A stretch of 64,000 bases of DNA from Pseudomonas kuykendallii (GCF_900106975.1 NZ_FNNU01000002.1:868001-932000); one strand, 5' to 3'; shown: positions 30,308 to 39,481, counted from the first letter of the stretch. Notes: a model not told the origin generated them from the letters alone. A program made the numbers and translations.

Positions 30308-30319
30308 CGAAACGTTTCG
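30308..30319. promoter_or_regulatory. Perfect 12-bp palindrome just upstream of the SnoaL-like gene
   Basis: CGAAACGTTTCG is self-complementary and ends 11 bases before the ATG at 30330. A second palindrome, ACAACGTTGT, lies about 50 bp upstream (around 30248-30257). Both sit between divergent genes and could be operators. No protein is assigned. Confidence 0.45.
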
Positions 30320-30329
30320 GAGTCCCTCC

Positions 30330-30803
30330 ATGAGCCACCCCAACGCGCAGCTCATCACCCAGTTCTACCAGGCGTTCCAGCAGCGCGACGCGGAGGCCAT
30401 GGCGGCCTGTTACGCGCCCGAGGTGCGCTTCTGCGACCCGGTGTTCACCGACCTGCGGGGCGAGGCCGCGGGTGACATGTGGCGGATGCTGTGCGCCCGC
30501 GCGCAGGATTTCAGCCTGACGTTCGACGGCGTCGAGGCCGACGCGCAGCAGGGCAGCGCGCGCTGGGTGGCGCACTACCTGTTCAGCCAGACCGGTCGCC
30601 GGGTGAGCAACCACATCCAGGCGCACTTCCGCTTCGCCGACGGGCTAATCGTCGAGCATCGCGATCACTTCAGCCTCTGGCGTTGGTCCGCCCAGGCGCT
30701 GGGCCTGCGCGGCGCGCTGCTCGGCTGGGCGCCGCCGGTGCAGGGGGCGATTCGCCGGCAAGCGGCCAAGGGGCTGGCGGCCTATCGCGCCGGACGCGGC
30801 TGA
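30330..30803 (+). CDS. SnoaL-like / NTF2-fold protein
   Basis: A 157-residue protein. The first 125 residues match the SnoaL_2 type of NTF2-like fold: LITQFYQAFQQRDAEAMAACYAPEVRFCDPVF, then VSNHIQAHFRFADGLIVEHRDHFSLWRW. Such proteins are small cone-shaped enzymes or binding proteins; the substrate is unknown. The C-terminal 30 residues (LGLRGALLGWAPPVQGAIRRQAAKGLAAY) are a family-typical amphipathic extension. The gene is divergent from the GlxA-type regulator, which may control it. Confidence 0.82.
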   Translation: MSHPNAQLITQFYQAFQQRDAEAMAACYAPEVRFCDPVFTDLRGEAAGDMWRMLCARAQDFSLTFDGVEADAQQGSARWVAHYLFSQTGRRVSNHIQAHFRFADGLIVEHRDHFSLWRWSAQALGLRGALLGWAPPVQGAIRRQAAKGLAAYRAGRG

Positions 30804-30880
30804 GGGCAGGCCCGATCCGTGCATGACGGGCGCTTCCCCAAAAGACCGCGCGCTTTCGCCGGCCAGAACAAGGACAGCCC

Positions 30881-31624
30881 ATGCCAAGCCGTCTCAGTGC
30901 TTTCACCTTTGCCGCCCTGCTGGGGCCGCTCGCCAGCTTCTCTGCCTGGGCACTGCAGCCCAGCCAACTGAGCGATTTCTCCGAATACACCTTCGCCATG
31001 AGCTGGCATCCGGGATTCTGCGCCGGGCAGAAGCAGGCGCCGGAGTGCGCCAACCGCGAGGCCGGCCTGACCCTGCACGGGCTCTGGGCGTCGCTGCCGG
31101 ATCGGCTCAAGGCCGAGGGCGTGGACACTCCGCAATGGTGGCGCGAAGGCTGCGATCACGTGACCGGCAAGGTGCCGGAGAAGAACTTCTGCGCACTGGC
31201 GCCGGTGGCGCTGGACAGCGCGTTGCGCAGTCGGCTCGAGCAGGTCATGCCGAGCACCGAGAGCTGCCTGGAACGCCATGAATACGTCAAGCACGCGGCC
31301 TGCTTCGGTTTCGACAAGGACGCCTTCTTCCGCCGGAACATCGAGCTGTTCGACAGCGTCAGCCAGTCGTCCTTCGGCGCGCTGCTGGCCGCGCCGGAGC
31401 GCCGGGAGATCGGTCGCAACGAGCTGATCCGAGCCTATGGCGATGCGTTCGGCACCCGCGATACCCGCTCGCTGAAGCTGGTCTGCGACGTCCACGACGG
31501 GCGCGCCTGGCTAAGCAGCGTGGAGATCGGCATCACCCGCGAGGGACTGGACACCTTTCCCGCCGCTGCCAGCCTGACGCCGCTGCTGCGCGGCAACTGT
31601 CCGGCACGCATCCAGCTGCGTTAA
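30881..31624 (+). CDS. Secreted ribonuclease T2 family protein
   Basis: A 247-residue protein with a signal peptide (about residues 1-24, cleavage near AWA). The two conserved active-site segments are present: CAS-I LTLHGLWAS with His66, and CAS-II CLERHEYVKHAAC with His133, Glu134, Lys137 and His138. Cysteines flank both, consistent with the disulfides of this family. These enzymes cut RNA through 2',3'-cyclic phosphate intermediates; E. coli RNase I is the periplasmic relative. No lipobox is seen, so a periplasmic location is expected. It is followed by the REP array. Confidence 0.92.
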   Translation: MPSRLSAFTFAALLGPLASFSAWALQPSQLSDFSEYTFAMSWHPGFCAGQKQAPECANREAGLTLHGLWASLPDRLKAEGVDTPQWWREGCDHVTGKVPEKNFCALAPVALDSALRSRLEQVMPSTESCLERHEYVKHAACFGFDKDAFFRRNIELFDSVSQSSFGALLAAPERREIGRNELIRAYGDAFGTRDTRSLKLVCDVHDGRAWLSSVEIGITREGLDTFPAAASLTPLLRGNCPARIQLR

Positions 31625-31649
31625 CCGCCACGCGCGCGGGCACCTCCCC

Positions 31650-32099
31650 GGTGCGCATGGCGCACCCTACGAAGCGGTGCGGATACCAACCTCGCCGGAG
31701 ACCGGTCGAACTCCCGCACGGTGCGCCGCGCGCACCGCCACGCGTGCGGACACCGCCTCGGTGCGCATGGCGCACCCTACGGCGAGCGGCGCGGAAATCG
31801 CCCTCGCCATGGATCGGCCGGACCTCGTAGGGTGCGCCGCGCGCACCGCACGCTCCCGCACATCGCCCCGGTGCGCATGACGCACCCTACGGCGTGCGGC
31901 GCGGAAATCGACCTCGCCATGGATCGGCCGGACCTCGTAGGGTGCGCCGCACGCTCCCGCACATTGCCCCGGTGCGCCGCGCGCACCGCGACATTCCCGC
32001 ACATCGCCCCGGTGCGCATGGCGCACCCTACGGTGAGCGGTGCGGAAATCGACCTCGCCATGGACCGGTCGAACTCCCGTAGGGTGCGCCGCGCGCACC
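31650..32099. repeat. Tandem REP/BIME array (GTAG-headed palindromes)
   Basis: The unit is a palindrome headed GTAG: GTAGGGTGCGCC, two central bases, GCGCACC. Minus-strand copies with core AT lie at 31650-31670, 31760-31780, 31870-31890 (one mismatch) and 32011-32031. Plus-strand copies with core GC lie at 31720-31736 (head lost), 31827-31847, 31947-31964 (truncated), 31971-31987 (head lost) and 32079-32099. Minus and plus copies alternate, with a conserved spacer containing GGAAATCG-N-CCTCGCCATGGA-N-CGG. The period is 110, 110 and then 141 bp; the last unit carries an extra partial palindrome. This is the structure of a bacterial interspersed mosaic element. No RAYT transposase gene is present in the window. 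The 645-bp gap 31625-32269 otherwise holds only the carrier-gene leader. Confidence 0.9.
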
Positions 32100-32269
32100 G
32101 CCACGCGTGCGAACAGCGCATCGGTCACCCTGCCAGAGGTGCATGCGCCGTTGTGCCGCAATTCTTAGCCGGCTATCCTTTTCCGCCCTCCGCTGGGCGA
32201 CGTCCGTCGTTCGCGGAGCACGATAAAGGACCGGCCAGGACCGGTCGCCCATTGCGAAGCGAGCCGCAC

Positions 32270-33553
32270 ATGCCTGATCACGATCGTCCGCTGCCCGACC
32301 GGCACGCGGGTTCCCCCGCGCCCCTCAACGATCTGCTGATCGATGCCGAAGCCGACGACGAGCCGGTGTCCCGGCCGTCGCTGCTGCGCCATCCGCTGTT
32401 CCTCTTGTTCGGCCTGGTGCTGGTGGCGCTGAACCTGCGCCCGGCGCTGTCGAGCATTTCCCCGCTGCTGGGCGAAGTGTCCGCCAGCCTGCACCTGTCC
32501 GCCGCCGCAGCCGGGCTGCTGACTACCCTGCCAGTGCTCTGCCTGGGCCTGTTCGCGCCGTTCGCGCCGCGCCTGGCCCGGCGTTTCGGCGCCGAGCGGG
32601 TGATCCTCGGCATCCTCCTGCTACTCGCCTTCGGCATCGTCCTGCGCAGCCTGTTCGCGGTGCCCGGTCTGTTCGCCGGCAGCCTGCTTGCCGGCGCCAG
32701 CATCGGCATTATCGGCGTGCTGCTGCCTGGCATCGTCAAGCGCGACTTCCCGAAACAGGCCGGCAGCATGACCGGTGTGTACACCATGGCCCTGTGCCTA
32801 GGCGCGGCTACGGCGGCTGGCAGCACGGTGCCGCTGCGCGATGCATTCGGCAGCTGGAGCCTGGCGCTGGGCTTCTGGGCCCTGCCGCCGCTGCTGGCCG
32901 CGCTGGTCTGGCTGCCGCAGGCGCGGCGCGGGCACGCCGTGGCGCACGTCGCCTACCGTGTCAGCGGCTTGTGGCGCGACCCGCTGGCCTGGCAGGTCAC
33001 CCTCTACATGGGCTTGCAGTCGTCGCTGGCCTATATCGTCTTCGGCTGGCTGCCGTCGATCCTCATCGACCGCGGGCTGACGCCGGTGCAGGCCGGGCTG
33101 ATGCTGTCGGCCTCGGTGCTGGTGCAGCTGATCACCGCGCTGAGCACGCCCTGGCTGGCCACCCGCGGCAGGGACCAGCGTCCCGCCGTGGTGGTGGTGA
33201 TGGGCCTGACCCTCTGCGGGCTGCTCTGCTGCCTGTACGCGCCGCTGTCCGGCCTGTGGCTGTGGATCGTCATCCTCGGCCTGGGGCAGGGCGGCACCTT
33301 CAGCCTCGGTCTGGCGCTGATCGTGCTGCGCTCGCGCGATGCGCACGTGGCCGCCAGCCTGTCGGGCATGGCCCAGGGCGTCGGCTATACGTTGGCCGCC
33401 TTGGGACCGCTGGCCATGGGCCTGGTGCACGACTTCACCGGCAACTGGTCGGCGTCGGGGATCATCTTCGTCGCCATCGCTTTGGTCGGCACGCTGTTCG
33501 GCCTGGGCGCCGGCCGCGCGCTCTACGTGCGCGCGAGCGCCGAGCGGCTGTGA
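32270..33553 (+). CDS. CynX/NimT-type MFS transporter
   Basis: A 427-residue major-facilitator carrier with 12 predicted membrane segments after a polar 45-residue N-terminus. It resembles the CynX/NimT (cyanate or 2-nitroimidazole) group: [17 protein letters not shown] in helix 1, [11 protein letters not shown] between helices 2 and 3, and [22 protein letters not shown]. The direction and substrate are unknown. The ATG at 32270 is chosen because the protein-like sequence starts there; the frame runs open back to 31721 only because it crosses the REP array. Its stop overlaps the GTG of the GIY-YIG gene (GTGA), so the two are translationally coupled. Confidence 0.87.
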   Translation: MPDHDRPLPDRHAGSPAPLNDLLIDAEADDEPVSRPSLLRHPLFLLFGLVLVALNLRPALSSISPLLGEVSASLHLSAAAAGLLTTLPVLCLGLFAPFAPRLARRFGAERVILGILLLLAFGIVLRSLFAVPGLFAGSLLAGASIGIIGVLLPGIVKRDFPKQAGSMTGVYTMALCLGAATAAGSTVPLRDAFGSWSLALGFWALPPLLAALVWLPQARRGHAVAHVAYRVSGLWRDPLAWQVTLYMGLQSSLAYIVFGWLPSILIDRGLTPVQAGLMLSASVLVQLITALSTPWLATRGRDQRPAVVVVMGLTLCGLLCCLYAPLSGLWLWIVILGLGQGGTFSLGLALIVLRSRDAHVAASLSGMAQGVGYTLAALGPLAMGLVHDFTGNWSASGIIFVAIALVGTLFGLGAGRALYVRASAERL

Positions 33554-33855
33554 GCGAAGCGGTCGAAGCGCCCGCCGGCGAAGCCAAGCCGTGGTTCGTC
33601 TACCTGGTGCGCGCCGCCAACGGCGCGCTCTACTGCGGCATCAGCGACGACCCGCAACGGCGCTTCGCCATGCATTGCAGCGGCAAGGGCGCGCGCTTCT
33701 TCCACTCCAGCCCGGCGCAGGCGCTGGTGTACGTGGAGGCCTGCCCCGGCAAGGGCGACGCGCTGCGCCGCGAGCGGGCGATCAAGCGACTGAAGAAGGT
33801 CGCCAAGGAACAGCTGATCGCCATGCATGGCGCTGATGCCACGCCATCCGCCTGA
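33550..33855 (+). CDS. GIY-YIG nuclease superfamily protein (YhbQ-like)
   Basis: A 101-residue single-domain GIY-YIG protein. [16 protein letters not shown] carries the two family strands, followed by the conserved Arg in [18 protein letters not shown] and a terminal [14 protein letters not shown] helix. E. coli YhbQ is a close type, with weak DNA-endonuclease activity reported for the group. The GTG start at 33550 overlaps the stop of the MFS gene by three bases. The functional link to the carrier is probably only co-expression. Confidence 0.88.
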   Translation: MSEAVEAPAGEAKPWFVYLVRAANGALYCGISDDPQRRFAMHCSGKGARFFHSSPAQALVYVEACPGKGDALRRERAIKRLKKVAKEQLIAMHGADATPSA

Positions 33856-33922
33856 GTGGCTGGGACGCCGGGTAGCCGGCGGGTAAGCTGGCCGCCCACG
33901 AACAACAACAGCGGAAGCCAGC

Positions 33923-34855
33923 ATGCACGACCTCATCCTGCACCACTATCCAGCCTCGCCGTTCGCCCACAAGACCCGCCTGCTGCTCGGCTTCAAGCAG
34001 CTCAGCTGGCACTCGGTGAGCATTCCGCCGGTGATGCCCAAGCCCGATCTGCTGGCCCTCACCGGTGGCTACCGCAAGACGCCGGTGTTGCAGGTCGGTG
34101 CGGACATCTACTGCGATACCGCATTGATCGCCCGCCGCCTGGAGGCGGAGAAGGCCGCCCCCACGCTGTTCCCGCAGGGCCAGGCATTCAACGTCGCCGC
34201 CTTCGCCCAGTGGGCCGATTCGGTCGTGTTCCAGCACGCCGTCACCCTGGTGTTCCAGCCCGAATCCGTCGCGGTGCGTTTCGCCCGCCTGTCGCCGGAG
34301 GCGATCCAGGGCTTCCTCGCCGACCGCGCCGGGCTGTTCAGCGGCGGTTCGGCGTCGCGTCTGCCGGCCGAGCTGGCGCGGCACAACTGGCCGACGCTGA
34401 TGACACGCCTTCAGCAGCAACTGGCGCAGGGCGGCGAGTTCCTCTTCGGCGAGGCGTCCATCGCCGATTTCGCCATGGCCCACCCGCTGTGGTTCCTCAA
34501 GGCCACGCCGGTCACCGCGCCGCTGGTGGACGCCTACCCCGAGGTCGTTCGCTGGCTGCAGCGGGTGCTGGATTTCGGCCAGGGTTCGCCCAGCGAGATG
34601 AGCGCCGCCGAGGCCATTGAGGTCGCCCGCCAGGCGAGCCCGGCGGCGTTGCCGCAGACCTCGATCGAGGAGCCGAACGGTTTCGCGCTGGGCCAGCGGG
34701 TGCTGATCGCGGCGACCGACTACGGCGTCGATCCGGTGGAAGGCGAGTTGCTCCACGCCGGTGCCGAAGAGCTGATCCTGCGTCGCGAGGACGCGCGCGC
34801 CGGCGTGGTCCATGTGCACTTCCCGCGCGTCGGCTTCCGCATCGAGGCGCTCTGA
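33923..34855 (+). CDS. Glutathione S-transferase family protein
   Basis: A 310-residue GST-like protein. An N-terminal thioredoxin-like domain (LILHHYPASPFAHKTRLLLG; GYRKTPVLQVGADIYCDTALIARRL, with the cis-Pro and glutathione-binding D-T/S region) is followed by a helical C-terminal domain (FLFGEASIADFAMAHPLWFL). About 90 residues beyond the usual GST end (from 225) form an extra domain rich in beta-type sequence. The substrate is unknown. It converges with the glutaredoxin-like gene with 8 bp between them. Confidence 0.87.
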   Translation: MHDLILHHYPASPFAHKTRLLLGFKQLSWHSVSIPPVMPKPDLLALTGGYRKTPVLQVGADIYCDTALIARRLEAEKAAPTLFPQGQAFNVAAFAQWADSVVFQHAVTLVFQPESVAVRFARLSPEAIQGFLADRAGLFSGGSASRLPAELARHNWPTLMTRLQQQLAQGGEFLFGEASIADFAMAHPLWFLKATPVTAPLVDAYPEVVRWLQRVLDFGQGSPSEMSAAEAIEVARQASPAALPQTSIEEPNGFALGQRVLIAATDYGVDPVEGELLHAGAEELILRREDARAGVVHVHFPRVGFRIEAL

Positions 34856-34863
34856 GGCACGGC

Positions 34864-35193
34864 TCAATAGGCGGCGAGGATGCTCTGCGGGTCGTAGCCG
34901 TGGATCACCGTGCCCTTGACGTCGATCACCGGCACGCCGCGGCCGCCGAGCGCGTCGTAGGCGCGGCGGCCGTCGGCGGATTTCTCGATGTCGAGTTCGC
35001 GGTAGGGAATCGCGCGTTCGGCGAGGAAGGCGCGGGTCTTGGCGCAATAGCCGCACCAGGACGTCGCGTAGAGAATCACCTCGCCGGTGCGCGCCTGGCT
35101 GGGCACCGGCTGGCTCAGGCCGAGCAAAGGCTCGACGCGGTCCCAGTGTTGCCAGAGGGCGAGTGCGGCGAGGATCAGCAGGATGCGTTTCAT
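34864..35193 (-). CDS. Membrane-anchored glutaredoxin-like protein
   Basis: A 109-residue protein with an N-terminal hydrophobic segment (ILLILAALALW, about residues 4-14) that could be a signal anchor, and a glutaredoxin domain with redox motif CGYC (Cys47, Cys50) in LYATSWCGYCAK, plus GVPVID containing the cis-Pro. A role in thiol-disulfide exchange is expected; whether the domain faces the periplasm is uncertain. Its start lies 2 bp after the yejK stop, so they are co-transcribed. Confidence 0.85.
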   Translation of the reverse strand: MKRILLILAALALWQHWDRVEPLLGLSQPVPSQARTGEVILYATSWCGYCAKTRAFLAERAIPYRELDIEKSADGRRAYDALGGRGVPVIDVKGTVIHGYDPQSILAAY

Positions 35194-35195
35194 CG

Positions 35196-36203
35196 TCAGT
35201 CCTTGCGGCGTTTGAGCTGATCCTTCAACTGGGTCGGCAGCTGGCGAATGATCAGCATGTCGCGGCCCTCGTCGTATTCGATCTTCGACCCCAACAGGTG
35301 CGCCTCGAAGCTGATCGACAGCCCTTCGGCGCGCCCGGTGAAGCGCTGGAACTGGTTCAGCGTGCGCTTGTCCGGCGGAATCTCCGGCGACAGGCCGTAG
35401 TCGCGGTTGCGGATGTGGTCGTAGAACGCCTTCGGCCGGTCCTCGTCGATCACCCCGGAGAGTTCTTCCAGGGTCATCGGCTCGCCGAGCTTGGCCTGGG
35501 TGGTGGCGTAGCCGACCAGCGCGCTGGTCTTCTCCCGCGCCTGTTCTTCCGGCAGGTCCTCGCTCTCGACGAAATCGCTGAAGGCCTTGAGCAGGGTGCG
35601 CGTTTCGCTCGGCGCATCGACGCCCTCCTGGCAGCCGATGAAGTCGCGGAAGTAGTCCGAGACCTTCTTGCCGTTCTTGCCGCGGATGAAGGAGATGTAC
35701 TGCTTGGACTGCTTGTTGTTCTGCCACTCGGAGATATTGATGCGCGCCGCCAGGTGCAGTTGGCCGAGGTCGAGGTGCTTGGCCGGCGCCACGTCCAGCG
35801 CCTCGGTCACGGTGACGCCTTCGCTGTGGTGGAGCAGGGCGATCGCCAGGTAGTCGGTCATGCCCTGCTGGTAATGGGCGAAGAGCACGTGGCCGCCGGT
35901 GGAGAGGTTGGATTCCTCCATCAGCTTCTGCAGCTGTTCGACGGCCTGGCGGCTGAAGGCGGTGAAGTCCCGTTCCCCGTCCAGGTACTGCTTCAGCCAG
36001 CCGCTGAACGGATAGGCGCCGGATTCCTCGTGGAACAGGCCCCAGGCCTTGCCCTGCTTGGCGTTGTAGCTTTGGTTGAGGTCCGCCAGCAGGTTCTCGA
36101 TGGCCTGCGACTCGTGCAGCTCGCTGTCGCGTGCGTGCAGCACGGCGGGCGTGCCGTCGGGTTTCTTGTCGATCAGGTGGACGATGGCGTGGCGGATCGG
36201 CAT
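35196..36203 (-). CDS. yejK: Nucleoid-associated protein YejK (NdpA family)
   Basis: A 335-residue full-length member of the YejK/NdpA family, which binds the nucleoid and contacts DNA topoisomerase IV in E. coli. It begins [17 protein letters not shown] and contains [10 protein letters not shown]-like sequence ([14 protein letters not shown]), [16 protein letters not shown] and a highly charged C-terminus. The frame extends upstream to 36569, but the ATG at 36203 fits the family. It is in a run of minus-strand genes with glutaredoxin downstream. Confidence 0.92.
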   Translation of the reverse strand: MPIRHAIVHLIDKKPDGTPAVLHARDSELHESQAIENLLADLNQSYNAKQGKAWGLFHEESGAYPFSGWLKQYLDGERDFTAFSRQAVEQLQKLMEESNLSTGGHVLFAHYQQGMTDYLAIALLHHSEGVTVTEALDVAPAKHLDLGQLHLAARINISEWQNNKQSKQYISFIRGKNGKKVSDYFRDFIGCQEGVDAPSETRTLLKAFSDFVESEDLPEEQAREKTSALVGYATTQAKLGEPMTLEELSGVIDEDRPKAFYDHIRNRDYGLSPEIPPDKRTLNQFQRFTGRAEGLSISFEAHLLGSKIEYDEGRDMLIIRQLPTQLKDQLKRRKD

Positions 36204-36262
36204 GGCGGTCTCGTGGCGAACGGGAAAGACGCGCAGTTTACCCGAGGCACGCGATTGCGGCG

Positions 36263-36802
36263 TCAGTGCAGTGAGAGCAGGAAGGTCTCGACGGCCGCAG
36301 GACTGCGCAGGCGTACCCGCTGGATGTGGGCGAGGCGCGGGTCGGCGAAGGCCTCGACGTAGCGCCGCCGGTTGCTGCGGAAGTTCTTCAGCGTCCAGAG
36401 CAGGATCGAGTCGCGGCTGAGGAACGAGCGGCGGAAACTCTCGCGGTTGCCGGTGCCCGGCCACAGCTCTTCGCCGCTGAAGGAGCGCCGCAGTGCCCGG
36501 CTGATGGCCTGGTAAAGGGTGCGGATCAACGAGTAGTCGATCCAGACGATCATCTGCACGTCCCGCCACTTCATCGCGGCGGTGCGCTGGTAGTTGCCGT
36601 CGAGCACCCAGCCCGGCTGTGCCAGCGCGCGTTGCAGGCGGGCGAAGAAGCTCGGGTCGTCGGATTCCTGCCAGCCGGGGCGCCAGAACAGCGCGTCCAT
36701 CTCGACGTAGGGCTGGCCGAGCTGATGGGCCAGGCGCCGCGCGAAAGTGCTCTTGCCGCTGCCGCTGGTGCCGACCACGTTGATCCGTCGCGGAGCGTCC
36801 AT
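36263..36802 (-). CDS. P-loop adenylate-kinase-like protein
   Basis: A 179-residue P-loop NTPase. It has Walker [10 protein letters not shown] near residues 11-19, then [11 protein letters not shown] and [10 protein letters not shown], the signature of the small adenylate-kinase-like (FlaR/topology-modulation-type) group. It probably phosphorylates a small molecule, but no substrate is known. The ATG at 36802 has AAGG about 10 bases upstream. It follows the HAD phosphatase gene after 11 bp, so the two are likely co-transcribed. Confidence 0.82.
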   Translation of the reverse strand: MDAPRRINVVGTSGSGKSTFARRLAHQLGQPYVEMDALFWRPGWQESDDPSFFARLQRALAQPGWVLDGNYQRTAAMKWRDVQMIVWIDYSLIRTLYQAISRALRRSFSGEELWPGTGNRESFRRSFLSRDSILLWTLKNFRSNRRRYVEAFADPRLAHIQRVRLRSPAAVETFLLSLH

Positions 36803-36813
36803 GCGTACGTGCC

Positions 36814-37503
36814 TTACACCTGGCGCGGCGGCTCGCCGCGCAGCAGTTCGACCAGCGCCGGCAGCTCGCGCATGTCCCTGAGCAGCGCCTCGACGCCCAG
36901 TTCGCGCAGCACTTCGCCGTGCTCCGGCGGAATGTGGCCGGCGCCGAGGAAGCCGATCACGCGCATTCCGGCGGTCAGCGCGGCGGTGGCGCCGGTGGCG
37001 CTGTCTTCGACCACCAGGCAGCGCGACGGCACGACGCCGGCACGCCTGGCCGCCAGCAGGTAGAGGTCCGGCGCCGGTTTCGGCCGCTCCACGTCTTCGG
37101 CGGCGAAGATCCCGGCGTCGACGCGTTCGCGCAGACCGGCGCGCTGCAACGCGTGCTCGACGCTGGCCCGGCGGCTGTTGCTGACCACCGCCAGCGGCAG
37201 GTCGACGGCCAGCAGCGCCTCGCGCACGCCGGCGATTGGCGCGGCGTCCCGGAAGGTCGCGGCTTCGCTGCGCTGGCGCAGCTCGGTGTGGAAACCGTCC
37301 GGCAGCTCGACGCCGAAGTGGGCCTCGACGCGGGCGAGGATGTCGTGGCTCTGCAGGCCGAAGGTGCCGGCCAGGAGGATGTCCAGTTCCTGCAGCGGGA
37401 AGCGCTCGCCGAGTACCTCGCGGCGCAGGCGTTCGACGATGATTTCGCTGTCGACGATCACGCCGTCGCAATCGCTGATCAGCAGGTCGATATAGGAATT
37501 CAT
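36814..37503 (-). CDS. HAD-IA family phosphatase
   Basis: A 229-residue haloacid-dehalogenase-like hydrolase. Motif I is [10 protein letters not shown] (nucleophile Asp near residue 11), motif II is VVSNS, the Lys is in RPKPAPD, and motif IV is VVEDSATG. A helical cap lies between motifs I and II. The type resembles beta-phosphoglucomutase-like and sugar-phosphate phosphatases such as YieH; the substrate is unassigned. It is probably in an operon with the P-loop kinase downstream and possibly yjeH upstream (55-bp gap). Confidence 0.88.
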   Translation of the reverse strand: MNSYIDLLISDCDGVIVDSEIIVERLRREVLGERFPLQELDILLAGTFGLQSHDILARVEAHFGVELPDGFHTELRQRSEAATFRDAAPIAGVREALLAVDLPLAVVSNSRRASVEHALQRAGLRERVDAGIFAAEDVERPKPAPDLYLLAARRAGVVPSRCLVVEDSATGATAALTAGMRVIGFLGAGHIPPEHGEVLRELGVEALLRDMRELPALVELLRGEPPRQV

Positions 37504-37558
37504 GCGGCCCGGCCCTTGCTGGAAAGCCTGTCTTGATAACACAGGCCCGCGCCGAGGG

Positions 37559-38821
37559 TCACCCTTGGGCGGCGGCGGCCCGACGGGGCGGTCGCCGCCC
37601 ATGCAGCGCCACAAGCACGCCGAGCAGCGCCAGCGCGTACAGCGCCTGAACGCCCAGCGCCACCAGCACCAGCGCGCAAAGCGCCACGGAAAGTCCCGCC
37701 AGCCAGCGCCAGAGGCCCTCCAGCAGCACCCAGCCGGCGGCCATGCTGAGCAGGTAGATGAGCACGAAGTTGCCGTTGGCGTAGCGGATCAGCTCGTCCA
37801 CCGACAGCGACAGCAGGCTGCTCGCCAGCGAACACAGCGCGCAGCAGGCAACGATCAGCAGCAGCGCGCGGGCCGGCACGCCGTGCCGGTTGAGCCGCGC
37901 CAGGCCGGCCGGCGCCTTGCCTTCGTCGGCCAGGCTCCAGAGCAACCGGGCGAACCCCAGCAGATAGACGTTGGTGGAGGCGAAGCAGGCCAGGTAGCCG
38001 AGCAGCGCCAGCAGCCAGCGGCCGCGTTCGCCGAACAGCTGGCCGACCAGGTCGGGCAGCGAGGTGGCATCGCGCTGGGCGTCGCCGTAGTGGCCGAAGT
38101 TCAGCACCGCCAGCGAGCAGGCCCAGTACACCAGCCCGGCGAGCAGGGTGCCGAGCAGCAGCGCCAGCGGGAAGTCGCGCTGCGGGCGGCGGAATTCCTC
38201 GCCGAGGTGGGCGAACGCCTCGATGCCGACGAAGCACCAGAACATCACCGCCAGCGCCGTCGGCAGGCGCGACCAGTCCGGCGAGGCGCTGTTCAACAGC
38301 GACAGGCTGGCTCCCGGCAGATCGCCGGCCCACCAGATCAGCGCGATGCAGGCGACGATGGCCACCGCGATCGCCGCCTGCAGGCTGCCGGAGGCGCGCA
38401 TCGGCCGTTGCCCGAGCAACAGGATGATCGCCAGCGTGCCGAGCTGGATCGCCAGCGCCTGGCCGGGCGTGATGACGAACACCGATTGCCAGAAGCCCAC
38501 GCCGATGTGCAGCGCGGCGGGCACGCCGACCGGAATCACCGCGAGGAACAGCCAGGCGCTGACCCGCTCCAGGCGCAGCCCGAAAGCGCGGCCGATCAGG
38601 TGCGGCGCGCCGCCGGCGTGGGGAAAGCGCCGGCCGAGCTGGGCGAAAGTGAAGGCCACCGGCAACACCAGCAGGATCAGCAACGGCCAGGCCCACAGCG
38701 AAGCGATGCCGGCGCTGCTGGCGGCGAGGGCGGGGACCACGAAGATCCCGGTTCCCAGTAGCGAAGTGGCGAGCAGGGCGATGCCTTGCAGCAGGCCCAG
38801 CTCCTTGTTCAGACGGCTCAT
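37559..38821 (-). CDS. yjeH: YjeH-type amino-acid exporter (APC superfamily)
   Basis: A 420-residue APC-family carrier with 11-12 membrane segments. It closely follows E. coli YjeH: the start reads ELGLLQGIALLATSLLGTG and later SLWAWPLLILLV, FGLRLERVSAWLFL and IPVGVPAAL occur. YjeH exports L-methionine and branched-chain amino acids in E. coli. An Lrp/AsnC-type regulator is divergent from it 131 bp away, the usual arrangement for an amino-acid-responsive exporter. The ATG at 38821 begins the conserved region. Confidence 0.9.
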   Translation of the reverse strand: MSRLNKELGLLQGIALLATSLLGTGIFVVPALAASSAGIASLWAWPLLILLVLPVAFTFAQLGRRFPHAGGAPHLIGRAFGLRLERVSAWLFLAVIPVGVPAALHIGVGFWQSVFVITPGQALAIQLGTLAIILLLGQRPMRASGSLQAAIAVAIVACIALIWWAGDLPGASLSLLNSASPDWSRLPTALAVMFWCFVGIEAFAHLGEEFRRPQRDFPLALLLGTLLAGLVYWACSLAVLNFGHYGDAQRDATSLPDLVGQLFGERGRWLLALLGYLACFASTNVYLLGFARLLWSLADEGKAPAGLARLNRHGVPARALLLIVACCALCSLASSLLSLSVDELIRYANGNFVLIYLLSMAAGWVLLEGLWRWLAGLSVALCALVLVALGVQALYALALLGVLVALHGRRPPRRAAAAQG

Positions 38822-38952
38822 ACGGTATGCTCGCGGGCTTGAAACGACGGTACGCCATGCTAGGCATCCGCCGCCATTCAGGTTGCCGGCTTTGCCCGGC
38901 AGAGTGGCGCAAGCCGCCGCCGAATCGCCTGTCACCGTTTTGCGAGAACCCC

Positions 38953-39372
38953 GTGGACAAGTTCGATCGCCAGATCATCGCCCTGTTGCGCAGCGACGCG
39001 CGCACCCCCGTCACCCGCATCGCCGAAAGCGTCGCGCTGTCGCGCTCGGCGGTGGCCGAACGCATCCGCCAACTGGAGGAACGCGGCGTGATCCAGGGCT
39101 ATCACGCCCGCGTTGCGGACCCCGAAAGCAACGCGATCAAGGCCTACCTCGAACTGTTCTATCACGAGAGCCGCTGCGAGCAGTACGTCGAGCGGATGCG
39201 CGCATTCCCGGAAATCCAGCGCTGCAGCGGCATCAGCGGCGAGACCGACATGCTGGTCTACCTGGAGGTCGCGAGCATGGCGCGGCTCGGCGAAATCCGC
39301 GGGCAGATCGAGAACTTCCCCGGCATGCAGCGGGTGAAGACCCACGTCGTGGTGACCGACTGGGCGTTCTGA
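38953..39372 (+). CDS. Lrp/AsnC family transcriptional regulator
   Basis: A 139-residue regulator. An N-terminal winged helix (VDKFDRQIIALLRSDARTPVTRIAESVALSRSAVAERI) is followed by an AsnC-type ligand-binding domain (YVERMRAFPEIQRCSGISGETDMLVYLEV). The GTG at 38953 gives the standard length; the frame is open further upstream to 38827, but that part overlaps the divergent promoter. It probably controls yjeH in response to an amino acid. Confidence 0.88.
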   Translation: MDKFDRQIIALLRSDARTPVTRIAESVALSRSAVAERIRQLEERGVIQGYHARVADPESNAIKAYLELFYHESRCEQYVERMRAFPEIQRCSGISGETDMLVYLEVASMARLGEIRGQIENFPGMQRVKTHVVVTDWAF

Positions 39373-39399
39373 CCCGCCCGGATTTCCCCGCGCAGCTCC

Positions 39400-39481
39400 G
39401 TAGGGTGCGCCGCGCGCACCGATGGCCGATCGTCTGCGGCGCGAATCGCTTCACTCGTTGCGGTGCGCATGGCGCACCCTA
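39400..39481. repeat. Inverted REP pair between the Lrp-type gene and argC
   Basis: A plus-strand GTAG-headed palindrome with core GC lies at 39400-39420, and a minus-strand one with core AT at 39462-39481. The minus copy has a changed head (CTAG rather than GTAG). Strand and core follow the same rule as in the array at 31.6-32.1 kb. Confidence 0.88.

Noticed and set aside
31650-32099. Possible CRISPR array
   Set aside because: The repeats are palindromic and alternate in orientation, and the spacers are themselves conserved, so it is a BIME rather than a CRISPR array. No cas genes are present.
31721-32269. N-terminal extension of the MFS carrier through the REP array
   Set aside because: The repeats happen to be open in this frame. 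The extension is repetitive Arg/His/Ala with no membrane or signal features, and the carrier starts normally at 32270.
34856-38821. Possible defence island (yejK, P-loop kinase, HAD, GST, GIY-YIG)
   Set aside because: Each is a common chromosomal family. No toxin-antitoxin, restriction or abortive-infection signature is seen.
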